Of a stretch of DNA of 64,000 bases, positions 43,180 through 53,800 are shown in pieces. The DNA comes from CAZIUL01 sp964542475 (lineage in GTDB: Bacteria; Planctomycetota; B15-G4; CAYZWU01): positions 1 through 64,000 of the forward strand of contig CAZIUL010000011.1 in NCBI GenBank assembly GCA_964542475.1, read 5' to 3'. The position numbers and the translations under genes are program-made. The notes below the pieces were generated by a model. That model was not told the origin of the DNA and did no database searches. It was given only the letters and a program-made list of their open reading frames with translations. The first letter of the stretch is position 1; the number at the start of each line of letters is the position of its first letter.

Positions 43180-44991
43180 ATGAAAACTGTCATCAATCCC
43201 TTTCTGAGAGTGTTCCTTGGAGCTGCTCTCTTCTTTTTCGTTCTGTCTCTCGGCATGGCGGCTTCGGGCCAGGACCTGGAAAACATCGACTTTGGAATCG
43301 AGGTCATGGACTGGAACGGAGGCGAAGTTGTGGTCGATGAGGCCCTGGTCCAGTTCGAGTTCGTGGTTTCAGCGTCTGAACAGGCTGCGATTCACCAGAA
43401 GCTGAACTGCGCTGTGATCGAGAACGTGGCCGAAGGGCTGGTGCGTATCGATCTCAACGGGAAACCGCTTCAGAAGGCTCTCGATGAATACAACAGCGAA
43501 GCGATCGTAAAATACGCAGAACCGCATGTGGTGTACCGGACATTCCACACTCCCAACGACACCAACTGGAACCTGCAATGGGGCCCGCAGAACATGAAAT
43601 GCCCGCAGGCATGGGATCTTTACAAGGGAGGCGCCAATTCGGTGGTGGCTGTTCTCGATTCGAGCCTCGACGGGACTCACAGCGAGATCAGCGGCAACCT
43701 CGTGTTCGAGCATGACTACTACAACGGCGACAACTCCGCCTACGACCTCCTCGACTTCATAGGCCACGGCACGCACTGCTCCGGTATCGCCGCGGCCGTG
43801 ACGAACAACTCGAACGGCATTGCGGGCGTTGGGTACAACTGCAAGCTCGCCTTCTACCAGGTGGGCATGGTCATCTTGATCTCGGACAGCGCCGTGATCC
43901 AGTCCATCAACGACACCGTAAGCAGGGGATGGCAGGTGATCTCGATGTCGTTCGGCGGCTCCGGGCAGAGCCAGAGCATGCAGACCGCATTGAACAACGC
44001 GTACAACGCGGGCGTGGTCTGCGTGGCCGCGGCAGGCAACGACGGTAACACACAGATGCTGTACCCGGCCGGTTACTCCTGTGTCCTGAGCGTGGCCTCG
44101 CACAACCAGGCCAACCAGAAGTCTTCCTTTTCCACGTACGGACCGTGGGTCGATGTGAGCGCGCCCGGGGAAAACATCTATTCAACGATCTATATCTTTT
44201 GGGGAAGCTACGCATACATGGACGGAACCTCGATGGCCTGCCCGCACGTGGCTGGAATGGCCAACATCCTCTACTCCCTGATCGGCGGCCAGAGAAACAA
44301 GGCCAACGCGGACCTGATCCGCGCGACAATCGAGGACACCTCTGTTTCCGTATCCTGGGTGAAACACGGCCGGGTGGACGTGGAAGCAGCCATGCAGCAG
44401 CTTCTTGCCAATGATCCGCCGGTTATCAGCGATGTGAGCCCGTCCACGGTTCAGGCCTTCCAGGGCGGAACCATCACCCTGACTGGCGAGAATTTCACCG
44501 ATGCAACCGAGGTGAACTCGGGAGGCACCGTGCTCACGCTTCCGGATTTTAACATCGTGAACGACACAACGATCACATACGCGGCGCCCACAGCCAACGC
44601 GCTCGGCTCGACCGCGGTCACGGTAACCAATCCGGCGGGAACAAGCGATCCGGGCTATTTCACCTACGTGGAAACCGACCCGCCCAAACTCGAAGCGGCA
44701 GCCTCTACAGCCGGCGGCGAGTGGTTCAACTGGTCGTACGGGGGTGGAGCCGACGACTACTACTGGCTCTTTGTCTCCCCGAACAGCACAACCTTTACCT
44801 ACAAGGGGTTCGACATCCTGGCCTACTACACGATCATTTACACCGATTACCTCGATTCCGCTGGAACCGGTGAGCTGGATGTATTGATACCGTCAGGCCT
44901 TGCAGGGCTCACCTTCCACTCACAGGTGGCCACCTTCGATCCGAACTTCGTTGGAGCGAGCAACATCCAATCGACATTGATCACAAACTGA
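43180..44991 (+). CDS. Secreted subtilase with IPT/TIG domain
   Basis: 603 residues. A signal peptide is followed by a fervidolysin-type propeptide (ALVQFEFVVSASEQAAI... YAEPHVVYR). The thermitase-like catalytic domain has Asp in VVAVLDSSLDGTH, His in GHGTHCSGIAAA, Asn in AAGNDGN and Ser in GTSMACPHVAGM. An IPT/TIG domain (~415-500, PPVISDVSPSTVQAFQGGTITLTG-like start) and a C-terminal beta domain follow. GGAGGTCTGGT is a strong ribosome binding site. A terminator follows at 45006. Confidence 0.93.
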   Translation: MKTVINPFLRVFLGAALFFFVLSLGMAASGQDLENIDFGIEVMDWNGGEVVVDEALVQFEFVVSASEQAAIHQKLNCAVIENVAEGLVRIDLNGKPLQKALDEYNSEAIVKYAEPHVVYRTFHTPNDTNWNLQWGPQNMKCPQAWDLYKGGANSVVAVLDSSLDGTHSEISGNLVFEHDYYNGDNSAYDLLDFIGHGTHCSGIAAAVTNNSNGIAGVGYNCKLAFYQVGMVILISDSAVIQSINDTVSRGWQVISMSFGGSGQSQSMQTALNNAYNAGVVCVAAAGNDGNTQMLYPAGYSCVLSVASHNQANQKSSFSTYGPWVDVSAPGENIYSTIYIFWGSYAYMDGTSMACPHVAGMANILYSLIGGQRNKANADLIRATIEDTSVSVSWVKHGRVDVEAAMQQLLANDPPVISDVSPSTVQAFQGGTITLTGENFTDATEVNSGGTVLTLPDFNIVNDTTITYAAPTANALGSTAVTVTNPAGTSDPGYFTYVETDPPKLEAAASTAGGEWFNWSYGGGADDYYWLFVSPNSTTFTYKGFDILAYYTIIYTDYLDSAGTGELDVLIPSGLAGLTFHSQVATFDPNFVGASNIQSTLITN

Positions 44992-45005
44992 CATTGCATA
45001 TATAA

Positions 45006-45041
45006 ACCGCGGCGCTGTCGTACGACGCGCCGCGGTTTTTT
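45006..45041 (+). terminator. Rho-independent terminator after subtilase gene
   Basis: A stem ACCGCGGCGC / GCGCCGCGGT with an 11-16-base loop region is followed by TTTTTT. It begins 15 bases after the subtilase stop codon. Confidence 0.9.
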
Positions 45042-45061
45042 CATGGATGGATCTGCTTTAG

Positions 45062-45233
45062 CCCGCTTATTTCATACTCTTCGTCGCGAGGTGCGGTAAA
45101 CTGTGTTGTGGCAAGGCGCATGTCAGGAGACGACCGCAGGCCTGTTCCTACAGGTTGAGGATCGTCACCCGACATGAAACGAAGCCACGACGCAGTTTAC
45201 GGCGCCGCAGCAGATGAGGATGAAATTTGCGGG
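45062..45233 (+). repeat. Full palindromic element (copy 6)
   Basis: A complete copy with CCCGC/GCGGG ends and hairpin CCTGT-TCCT-ACAGG, between two convergent genes and just after a terminator. The left arm has a small deletion (GAGGTGCGGTAAAC for GAGGTAGCTGTAAAC); the right arm has substitutions but no indel. The arm frame MKRSHDAVYG... stays open. Confidence 0.92.
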
Positions 45234-45304
45234 TTAGCCTCTTCCCCTGCCATAAACGTCACGGGCCGGAGGGGCGAAAAATGTTACGATCAGCCGGTTG
45301 CCTT

Positions 45305-46264
45305 TTACAGGACCTCTTTCAGCTTGTCCAGGCCGATTCTTGCTCCGGTTACTATCAGGACGACGTGTCTTCCCTCGAACCGGCCGCTCGCTTTCATGAA
45401 CGCTGCCACGGCAACCGCGGCTCCTCCCTCTATGAGCATGTGGTGTTTACTCAAAACGAGCCGGATGGCCTGAATTATTTCGTCCTCTGAAACGAGGATG
45501 AAATCATCTACCAGCTCCCTGCAAAGATCGAATGTGATCGATCCCTGCTCGATGCCGCCTGCTGTGCCATCGGATATGGTTGGTTTTGATTCCATGTCCA
45601 GCAGGGTCCCGGCTTTTATCGACTCGTACATGACCGCGGAGTTCTTCGGCTGGCAGCCGATGATCTCGATCCCTTCGTTTACCTGTTTCAGGTATCCGGC
45701 AACGCCGGAGATCAGCCCCCCGCCCCCGACCGGAGCAAGAACCGTGTCGATCTTTTCTAGCCCGCGCGCAAGCTCGATGGCGATGGTTCCCTGCCCGCCG
45801 ATTATCTTTCGATCGTTGTACGGAGAGATGAAAACCAGGTTCTTTTCGCCGGCGTTCCGCCTGGCCTCCTTCTCGGCCTTCAGGCAGTCGTCGCCATGAA
45901 GCTCGATGTTCACCCCGTACGAGTCCAGGGCTTCTTTCTTGGCGATGGACACGTTTTCCGGCAGATAGACCGTTCCCGTTCCGCCGAACTCACGCAGCAC
46001 ATGGGCAAAGGCAGCGCCGTGGTTTCCTGAGGAAGCGGTGACAACCCCCCTGCTCCTCTCTTCCCCGCTCAGGGAAAGGTATTTGTTCAACGCGCCCCTG
46101 ATCTTGAACGATCCCGAAAGCTGTATATTCTCGAGCTTCAGATGAATATCACACCTTCCTTCCGAGCTCAGAAAAGCGGAGTGCTCGATTGGTGTTTCCC
46201 TGATATGACCCCTTATCCTCTCCTCCGCCTCCAGGACCTCATGTTTGACATTGATCGTTTCCAT
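45305..46264 (-). CDS. Threonine/serine dehydratase-like PLP enzyme
   Basis: 319 residues, fold type II. The Schiff-base Lys is in LSGSFKIRGALNKY, the substrate loop is ASSGNHGAAFA and the phosphate-binding loop is PVGGGGLISG. The C-terminus ends IVTGARIGLDKLKEVL, where catabolic threonine dehydratases usually have a Gly-Gly-Asn motif, so the specificity may differ (EutB-like, serine or hydroxy-amino acids). There is no ACT regulatory domain. AGGA precedes the ATG. Confidence 0.87.
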   Translation of the reverse strand: METINVKHEVLEAEERIRGHIRETPIEHSAFLSSEGRCDIHLKLENIQLSGSFKIRGALNKYLSLSGEERSRGVVTASSGNHGAAFAHVLREFGGTGTVYLPENVSIAKKEALDSYGVNIELHGDDCLKAEKEARRNAGEKNLVFISPYNDRKIIGGQGTIAIELARGLEKIDTVLAPVGGGGLISGVAGYLKQVNEGIEIIGCQPKNSAVMYESIKAGTLLDMESKPTISDGTAGGIEQGSITFDLCRELVDDFILVSEDEIIQAIRLVLSKHHMLIEGGAAVAVAAFMKASGRFEGRHVVLIVTGARIGLDKLKEVL

Positions 46265-46357
46265 GCGCGCTCGTCCTGTTCCGGATATCCTTGAAAGCTG
46301 TTGTCCGGCGTTTTTTCGGGGCAGCCCGCGGGTTCTAGCGAATCCGCTCCCGTTCCT

Positions 46358-47377
46358 CTACAAAAACTCGTGCAGCTCGCCTACATAAGATTTTCGCATC
46401 ATCGAGTCCACTGTCGACGGATCACTTGTCTGCCCTAGAACCCACATGAGCTTTACCAGCGAGGTTTCCGGGGTCATATCCATCGCAGGAATGGCGCCGA
46501 CTTCAAGAGCAGCCCGTCCTACCTGATAGAGCTCCATCTGTGTGGAGCCGATTATGCACTGTGTGCACACTACCACGGGAATCTTCCTTTTGAAGGCTTC
46601 CTGGATCTGCGGGATCAGGGAGAGCTCGCCGGTGGGAAGGTTCCCCGCTCCGAAGCCTTCCAGCACAATCCCTTCATGAGTCGAGGCGAGATATTCGAGA
46701 ATCTCTGGTTTGAAGCCGGGGTAGACCGGCACCATGGCCACGTTTTCGTTGAGAAAGGGCTGAAAAAGAGCCTTGCGGCTGCTCCGTGTTTTCACGGAGG
46801 CATTGAACTTGATGACCAGGCCGATGTTGCCCAGGGGCACGGATTTGACCGAGGTCAAGGCCTGCATGTCAAATGCCGATGTCTTCTTGACCCGAGTTCC
46901 GCGTATGATCTCCGAGCCGAATACAACCGCACATTCAGCGAAATCCGAAACAGCCACTCGCAAGGCGTTGATCAGGTTGCACCTGCCGTCTGATCCGATG
47001 TCTTCGAGAGGAACCTGGGCCCCTGTGAACACAACCGGTTTGGGGAGTTCCTGAAGCATGAACGACAGCGCGGCGGATGTGTAGCTCAAGGTGTCTGTCC
47101 CGTGGGTGACCACGAATCCGTCGTACTGTTTCATCCTTTTGTAGATGGCCCGAGCCGTGGCAAGCCAGAGATCGGGCATTATGTTGCTCGAATCCACATT
47201 GGAAACCTGTAAGAGCTCGATGTCCGCAAGGGAGCGCAGCTCCGGGATCTTCTCCAGCAGAACATTTCTGTCCTCATATGGGGTATCTTTACCGGGAGAG
47301 AGCGTTCCCATCTTGTCCCGCAGCATGGTAATGGTTCCGCCGGTATTGACGAGTAGTATCTTCGGTTTGTCTTTCAT
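46358..47377 (-). CDS. L-asparaginase (type I-like)
   Basis: 339 residues. Both catalytic threonine motifs are visible: LLVNTGGTITML near the N-terminus and FVVTHGTDTLSYT (~residues 90-102). The C-terminal segment VLEGFGAGNLP is also typical. It should hydrolyse asparagine to aspartate, or act as a GatD-like amidase. ATG 47377 is chosen as the conserved domain begins at once. It lies 93 bases before the dehydratase gene on the same strand. Confidence 0.92.
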   Translation of the reverse strand: MKDKPKILLVNTGGTITMLRDKMGTLSPGKDTPYEDRNVLLEKIPELRSLADIELLQVSNVDSSNIMPDLWLATARAIYKRMKQYDGFVVTHGTDTLSYTSAALSFMLQELPKPVVFTGAQVPLEDIGSDGRCNLINALRVAVSDFAECAVVFGSEIIRGTRVKKTSAFDMQALTSVKSVPLGNIGLVIKFNASVKTRSSRKALFQPFLNENVAMVPVYPGFKPEILEYLASTHEGIVLEGFGAGNLPTGELSLIPQIQEAFKRKIPVVVCTQCIIGSTQMELYQVGRAALEVGAIPAMDMTPETSLVKLMWVLGQTSDPSTVDSMMRKSYVGELHEFL

Positions 47378-47513
47378 TGTAGGTATCTCTTGCTCCGCAA
47401 ATCGAGGGGGTACGACCCTTTCAAAAACAGCATGAATATAGTTAAAAACTCGGCCTTCATCCACCTGGAGCTGTATATTTTTTTAACGCCGGGAAAAATA
47501 AAACGGATGCGCT

Positions 47514-47642
47514 CGTTCACGGCGCCGACGGAGCGGCGCCCTCCATTGTTCAATCGGAGCATGCCGTTTCCGCTGGAGGGCGGCACTCTGTTGCCGCCTC
47601 TTCGTTCACGGCGTCGACGAAGCGGCGCCCTCCATTGTTCAA
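47514..47642. repeat. Cluster of direct and inverted REP-like repeats
   Basis: A 40-base direct repeat (47514-47553 and 47603-47642, two mismatches) ends in GCGGCGCCCTCCATTGTTCA. Between the copies lies GGAGGGCGGCACTCTGTTGC... (47575-47602), identical to 36666-36693. GGAGGGCG is the complement of CGCCCTCC, so the array can fold into alternative hairpins. It fills most of the 355-base gap between the divergent asparaginase and GH127 genes. Confidence 0.8.
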
Positions 47643-47732
47643 CGGAGGACCTTGTTTTCAGACCTACCGGTGGTATTCTGAAACAGAAATTAACCTCTGC
47701 GCCGGATCTGTCTTTGGAAGGAGTAAATATCC

Positions 47733-49724
47733 ATGCGAACCACTCAAAACCGGCTGCTGGCTGCTGTCACACTGATATTGTTTTTTGTTCAGCCCCCCGA
47801 GGCAATGACAAGGGATTACCCGATTCAGCCCGTGCCTTTCACTGATGTGAAGGTCGAGGACGCATTCTGGTCGGCCAGGATGGAGACCAACCGTGTAATA
47901 ACGGTCCCGTACGCGTTCGAAAAATGCGAGGAGACCGGGCGCATCAACAACTTCGCGGTTGCCGGCGGCTTGATCGAAGGAAAGTTCGAGGGTATCTATT
48001 TCAACGACTCCGATGTGTTCAAGGTCATGGAGGGCGCAGCCTACGCCCTTTCGCTTCATCCTGATCCGGAACTGGAAAAATACGTGGACGGTGTCATCGA
48101 GAAGATAGCGGCGGCCCAGGAAGATGACGGGTACCTCTACACCGCGCGCACGGCCATGCGGCCCGACAAGATGCCGCCCGGCGGCAGGGAGCGCTGGTCC
48201 AACATGGCGCACGGGCACGAGCTCTACAACGCGGGGCACATGTACGAAGCGGCCGTTGCACACCACATGGCCACGGGAAAGCGCAGCTTTCTGGATGTGG
48301 CGATCAGGAACGCTGATCTTGTCTGCAGCGTGTTCGGCCCCGGGAAAAGGTGCGATCCGCCGGGCCACCAGGAGATCGAGATAGGCCTGTGCAAGCTCTA
48401 CCGCGCCACGGGCCGTGAGAAATACCTGAACATGGCCCGGTTCTTTCTGGATCAACGCGGCGTTCCGGAAGGGCACGGCCTGTACGGCAAGTACAGCCAG
48501 GATCATGTGCCGGTCATCGAACAGGAAACGGCGGTGGGCCACTCGGTGAGGGCCGCATACCTGTATTGCGGAATGGCTGATGTGGCCGCTCTCACGGGCG
48601 ATCAGGGCTACACCAGCGCCATAAGCCGCATCTGGGAAGATGTGGTCTACAAGAAGATGTACATCACCGGCGGGATCGGGGCGCAGGGCGGTAACGAAGG
48701 GTTTGGGGAAGGGTACGGCCTGCCGAACCTTACCGCCTACAGTGAAACGTGCGCAGCAATAGCAAACGCTCTCTGGAACCACCGCATGTTCATGCTGTCC
48801 GGCGATGCAAAGCACATGGATGTGCTGGAACGCGTGATATACAACGGCTTTCTTTCGGGCATATCCATGGAAGGGGACAAGTTCTTCTACCCTAACCGGC
48901 TCGAATCGCACAGCGGCGCATCCCGGTCACCCTGGTTCGGGTGCGCCTGTTGCCCGTCAAACATCGTGCGTTTCGTTCCCTCCATCCCGGGCTATGCCTA
49001 CGCTCACACAAATGATGAGCTCTACATCAACCTCTTCATCGGAGGCAGCGCATCCATCAAGATGGGAGGGGGCGCCGTTCTGGTCGGGCAGGAGACACGC
49101 TACCCATGGAAAGGCGCGGTCAAGATCGTTGTAAAACCGGAAGGCGGGCCAAGGGAGTTCACGCTGAAGATCCGCATCCCCGGCTGGGCCCGGAACAGGC
49201 CGGTTCCGGGCGACCTCTACAGGTACGTCAACCAGAGCGAGAAGCAGGTAACGTTGAAGGTCAACGGCGATGCGGTCGCATTGGGCATGGAAAAGGGCTT
49301 TGGGAGCATCCGGAGAAAGTGGAGCCCCGGGGATGTGGTCGATCTGGACCTTCCCATGGATGTCAGGCGGGTGGCTGCTCACGAAAAGGTGCTCGATGAT
49401 GTCGGTAGGGTGTGTCTGGAGAGGGGACCGATCGTGTACTGCGCCGAAGGGATTGACAACCACGACAGGAATGTGCTGAACCTCCTTCTTCCTGATGATT
49501 CGCCGCTCACAACCGAGTACCGCGAAGGGATGCTGAACGGAGTCGTGACGGTTCACGGCAAAGCGCACGTGATAAAACGGGGCATGGACGGGACTCCGGA
49601 GATGGATGAAAACACGGTCGCGCTCACAGCCATTCCCTACTATGCATGGTGCCACAGGGGCCCGTCCCAGATGGCTGTTTGGCTGGCAAAAGAGGTTGCG
49701 GCTGCCAAGCCTCTTCCTCAATAA
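47733..49724 (+). CDS. GH127 (DUF1680) beta-L-arabinofuranosidase-like enzyme
   Basis: 663 residues with a signal peptide. The family marks are the start PFTDVKVEDAFWSARMETN, NAGHMYEAAVAHH, the segment YITGGIGAQGGNEGFGEGY, and the zinc/catalytic Cys pair in WFGCACCPSNIVRF. GH127 enzymes release beta-arabinofuranose from plant glycoproteins and glycans, and fit the GH95 and GH130 genes nearby. AAGGAG is a good ribosome binding site. The 3' end overlaps the convergent pseudopilin gene by seven bases. Confidence 0.92.
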   Translation: MRTTQNRLLAAVTLILFFVQPPEAMTRDYPIQPVPFTDVKVEDAFWSARMETNRVITVPYAFEKCEETGRINNFAVAGGLIEGKFEGIYFNDSDVFKVMEGAAYALSLHPDPELEKYVDGVIEKIAAAQEDDGYLYTARTAMRPDKMPPGGRERWSNMAHGHELYNAGHMYEAAVAHHMATGKRSFLDVAIRNADLVCSVFGPGKRCDPPGHQEIEIGLCKLYRATGREKYLNMARFFLDQRGVPEGHGLYGKYSQDHVPVIEQETAVGHSVRAAYLYCGMADVAALTGDQGYTSAISRIWEDVVYKKMYITGGIGAQGGNEGFGEGYGLPNLTAYSETCAAIANALWNHRMFMLSGDAKHMDVLERVIYNGFLSGISMEGDKFFYPNRLESHSGASRSPWFGCACCPSNIVRFVPSIPGYAYAHTNDELYINLFIGGSASIKMGGGAVLVGQETRYPWKGAVKIVVKPEGGPREFTLKIRIPGWARNRPVPGDLYRYVNQSEKQVTLKVNGDAVALGMEKGFGSIRRKWSPGDVVDLDLPMDVRRVAAHEKVLDDVGRVCLERGPIVYCAEGIDNHDRNVLNLLLPDDSPLTTEYREGMLNGVVTVHGKAHVIKRGMDGTPEMDENTVALTAIPYYAWCHRGPSQMAVWLAKEVAAAKPLPQ

Positions 49725-50842
49725 TCCCTGGTGGTGAGAACCGCCCTGAAATCTTTTCCCAGGATCGAGCGGAAGCCTTCCTTTGCCATGGCCAGCCGGA
49801 CCAACAGCTTCCGCGCGCCGCTCGGTCCCACGATCTGCACCTCGAAACCGTGAGGAAAGCCTTCTTCTCTGAAATCGGCAACAGCGTAAAGCGGCACCAC
49901 GGGCCCTGCCTGGAAATTCGGGGTGCCGTCATTCATGCAGATCGATGTTCTTTTACCGCTCCGCATCCCGCCCCCGGGTATCATGGAGCAGATCCCCGCC
50001 TCAGGATCCTGATCGATTATCATGTCGGATTCCGGCATCGAGCTGACATGCCCCACCTCGTCGCAATAATAAAAAGCGTTGTCAATATCTTCGCTGCTGT
50101 CCCAGAGAAAGTGCGATTCGTAATCATCCACGAACTGCGCCACGAGCTGCTCCCTTGGGTAGAAGGTCATGCCGCTGTCCTCGTCCAGCACAGACTCGGG
50201 TATCGCCATCACCTGTCCGTAGTCTGCAACCGGAATGCTTGCCCACCGGATGAGATCCAGACTGTCCGGGCTGCTTCCGATCGAGTCCCCTGTCTTCATC
50301 ATCAGGTAGTAAAGGACGAAGCGGTAGGCGTTGATCCTGTATGTGGCTGTGTCCTCCGCATCCTGACCGATCTGCACGGTGAACTCCCTGATAAAGTCTT
50401 CATCCGGACCGGAATAGACGGCATCCCCTGATCCCACTGCCAGGGTCTTCACGAAAAAGAGACTGTTTCCGGTTTTTTCATGGGCTAGAGTGTCTTTCTC
50501 AACAACGCCATCCTCCTCGACCAGCGGCAGCCGCGTCGTGCTGATCGGCAGCCGATCACCGGGCAGGTTCAGGGCGCTGTAATACTCCATGCCCACGGTG
50601 TCCATATCGAGGTATATCTTCGTAGACAGCGTATCCTTCCGGATGTCGTTGACCACCTGCTGGTTCCATTGCGAGATCTGGTGCATGGCTGTGAAGAACT
50701 CGTAATCGCGAACCGTTTTCAGGGCCACGCCCAAAAACGCGGAAAAAGCCATGGACATCACCACCAGCGAGACCATCATCTCGATCATGGTGAAACCCCC
50801 GCATTGCTTGTTCTGTTCGGGCCCCATCCGTATAGCTGGCAT
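49718..50842 (-). CDS. Minor pseudopilin (PilW/GspJ-like)
   Basis: 374 residues. The prepilin signal is QCGGFTMIEMMVSLVVMSM: cleavage after Gly, Phe1 and Glu5 as required by the prepilin peptidase. The globular part is large (about 345 residues) and rich in Asp and Ser. ATG 50842 has AAGGAG eight bases upstream. It is the third gene of a three-gene pseudopilin operon and 13 bases after the giant prepilin. Confidence 0.85.
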   Translation of the reverse strand: MPAIRMGPEQNKQCGGFTMIEMMVSLVVMSMAFSAFLGVALKTVRDYEFFTAMHQISQWNQQVVNDIRKDTLSTKIYLDMDTVGMEYYSALNLPGDRLPISTTRLPLVEEDGVVEKDTLAHEKTGNSLFFVKTLAVGSGDAVYSGPDEDFIREFTVQIGQDAEDTATYRINAYRFVLYYLMMKTGDSIGSSPDSLDLIRWASIPVADYGQVMAIPESVLDEDSGMTFYPREQLVAQFVDDYESHFLWDSSEDIDNAFYYCDEVGHVSSMPESDMIIDQDPEAGICSMIPGGGMRSGKRTSICMNDGTPNFQAGPVVPLYAVADFREEGFPHGFEVQIVGPSGARKLLVRLAMAKEGFRSILGKDFRAVLTTRDY

Positions 50843-50855
50843 CTTATCCGGCTCC

Positions 50856-53800
50856 TTAGCGGTCGATAAAAATCTTTTCCATGTGATAGGCATAGTGCAG
50901 CGCCTTGTTGCTGCGATAAGCTTCCACGCGTATCAGGTAGCTCCCCTCGGGAAAGAGGGATTCGTTCACTGCCCAAGAGAAAAACTCGTCCCCTTCCAGG
51001 TTCTGGTCGCTCAGCAGGTATTCCTCTTCGGTTCCCACGGGTATTGTTCCGGGCGTAGCAACAACGGGAACCTCCCCGGGATCTTCTTCCATGTAACACC
51101 ATGTGTCCCCGTTGTCCCTTGTATACAGCAGGACGTACCGGAGATGACCGGTCCAACTGCTCTCGGTAAAATCGTCCGGGTAGAACTGCGTGTATTTCTG
51201 GTCGTCCCAGCGCTGGAAGTTGGAAGACCACTGAACATCGATGTATTCGGGATCTGAGAGGTCCGAGACGATCGTCGGCTGCTTTATTTCAATCCTTGGA
51301 AGCTGCTCGATCCGGGTGGCGGCCAGCTCGATCGTTTCCTCTTCCCCTGCCGTGAGAAAGCTGTGAACCAGCGACAGGAGCGCCCACTTGGCGATAAACG
51401 CCGATCCGCTCTCAATGGTCTGGCTGAGGCCGTTCATAACCTGAAAGGATGTGTGCATTCCTTCCGGATCGGTAAGCGCGACCAACGCGCTGCCCTTTCC
51501 ATACGGAGAGGACCACGGGTGGCTGTAAAATGTACGAATCGTGTCCATGCTGTTGTGAGGAAAGTCGGTATCAAAATCAAAGTCGGGGTTGCTCTTCCAA
51601 CTGGAAGAGCCCGACCAGCCGGTTCTGAAGGGGCGGTTTATGTTGGCCTTTGTGGGAAGGGGAAAGGCGTACTCCTCCGCTATCTCGTCACCGGCAATGG
51701 TCAATGTCCCGCTGGAGTTGCTGTAATTGTGGTAGTAGGTGTTCGACCTGTTGCCCACTAGGAAAAAACTGTTGCAGCCTTCCTCGCGCATGCACCGTCT
51801 CGAGTAGGTGAACTCCGTTCCCTTGGGAAGGTGCTTTGTGATGCTCTCCCGTTTCAGGCGAATGCAGGTGTCCGCGGTGCTCCCCGTGGGCAGGTTCCCG
51901 TCGTATTTCCACCCGGTCCCGTCTCCTCTGTCCCAATCGCTGTCAGGATAAAGCTCCCCTATCCAGTGCTTGCCCCACCAGTAGTCCTGCCCCGCAGCCA
52001 GGGCCGGAACATCGCGTATCACGAACTTCATGCCGTTGCCGATGAGTGATGCGTCCGAGGGGTTGCCCCACGGGACCATAACCTGCTCGGTACGCTGGCC
52101 CGGGGTTCCGTAAAACGGCTTGCAGGAGACCGGGATCCCCTGCGAAAATCCGTTCGCGCTGTCGTACCCGATCTCGTTTCCGATCCCCATGTAGAAGTAG
52201 GAGTAGCCTGTCAGAGTGGTGTACACCGAGTCGGTCCGGATCAGCGCTGTCCGCAGGAGCTCCATGTACCTCGGCACATCGATCCGCCAGTGGTAGTCGC
52301 TCCACCCGTCCGCGTCGTCGCTCTCGTCGTTTTCGATCCGCGTCCGGCTGTAGCCGCCGGATTCGCCCGACCCTCCCCAATTGCCGAACACATCCTCTCC
52401 CGATTTCTTGAAGTTGTCGAACCACCAGTTGTAGTGATCCGGAAAGGAAAGGATGGGGGCGGTATGCTTCAGATCCGCGTACGGGCAATGCCGGGGATCC
52501 CCGATGAACTGAGAGCGGTCGGAAAATGGAACATCCTCCACGTCATCGCTCCACCACGCGTAGGTGCGGGAACAGTTCTCCGGAGGATGGGCGTAGTCAG
52601 GATGGATTATGTCCGGCACCGTTTCCGGCAGGGAGCCGGGGATCCAGTTCATACCGGCCTCGAAATCCGAGCCCAGGCGGGTTTCGATGGTCAGGCGGTT
52701 TACAACATCCGCGACACAGTCGTGGGGTTCTTCCAGCTCGTCCTCAACTGAAGCGTCCGTATACATCCAGCAGGGAACCGTTACCACCCAGCGCGCGGTG
52801 TTCTTGGGGTTGTAGCTGTTGTCGGTCAGGTTGCGGCTGAAATCCCCGACCTGCTCGGTGGAGCTCGGGATGTAGTCGAGCCCGTAGAGCCGCCAGTCAG
52901 GATCGAGTCCCTTTCCATCCACCTCCTGGCATGTAATCGGCGTGTTATAGAACGTTATGACCGTGTCTGTTTTCCCGTCGCCGTCTACGTCCGTTGCCCA
53001 GGCATCCGCCCACATTTTCTCCGAAGCTGAGGGGTCCGCCGGCGGAGTCATGGGCTCGAGAGGATCGATTGCCCTCCCGTCGATCCCGTACTCATCCCGG
53101 TTGAAATCCACATATGCGTCGCCCCTGGACCCGTCGATGCCGCCGTAAACCCGCTCGATGAACAGTGTCTCGGGCAGAGCAGGGCTGATTTCACCGTTCA
53201 CGTTGCCTGCCAGGTTCACTCCCTTGATCACCACGGTCATCTCGTCGAGTGTTTCATCGCTCATGCCGAGCTCTTCATCGCACCGGTCCCAGTAGGCGTA
53301 TACGCGCACCTGCATCTCCTCGGATGTGGGAGTGCACAGGTAGCGCGGATGCGCCACCGCGCGCATACCCTGATGATATGCGCTCGACGGATCTCTTGCG
53401 GCGTCCGAGTAGTTGCGGATCGCCGGCATCGGAAGAAGCTCGCCGTGCAGGTTTATGAGTATGGCGTTTTCGAACTGCTCCGGCTGCGTGCACATCTTTT
53501 CCATAAGTATGCGCCATGTGGGAGTCATGGCTTCCTCGTACCCGGCTTCGCAGCGAAGCATGAAATAGCGAAGCTCGTCGATGTAACGCATGCCGTGGTT
53601 GTACTCGTCGGCCAGGCTGTACGGCAACTGGTTGATCTGCTCGCTGTATGGGTTCTTCTGCCTGTATGTGTTCGTCGGAATGTCGTTGTTGGTTTTCATG
53701 CGCGCGTTCATCTGCTCAGGCACATAGTATTCGTTCGCAGAGGAACCGTCCGGCATTTTGCCGGGGTAAAAGTAAGCCCAGTCGATGTCGTGGTACGAAT

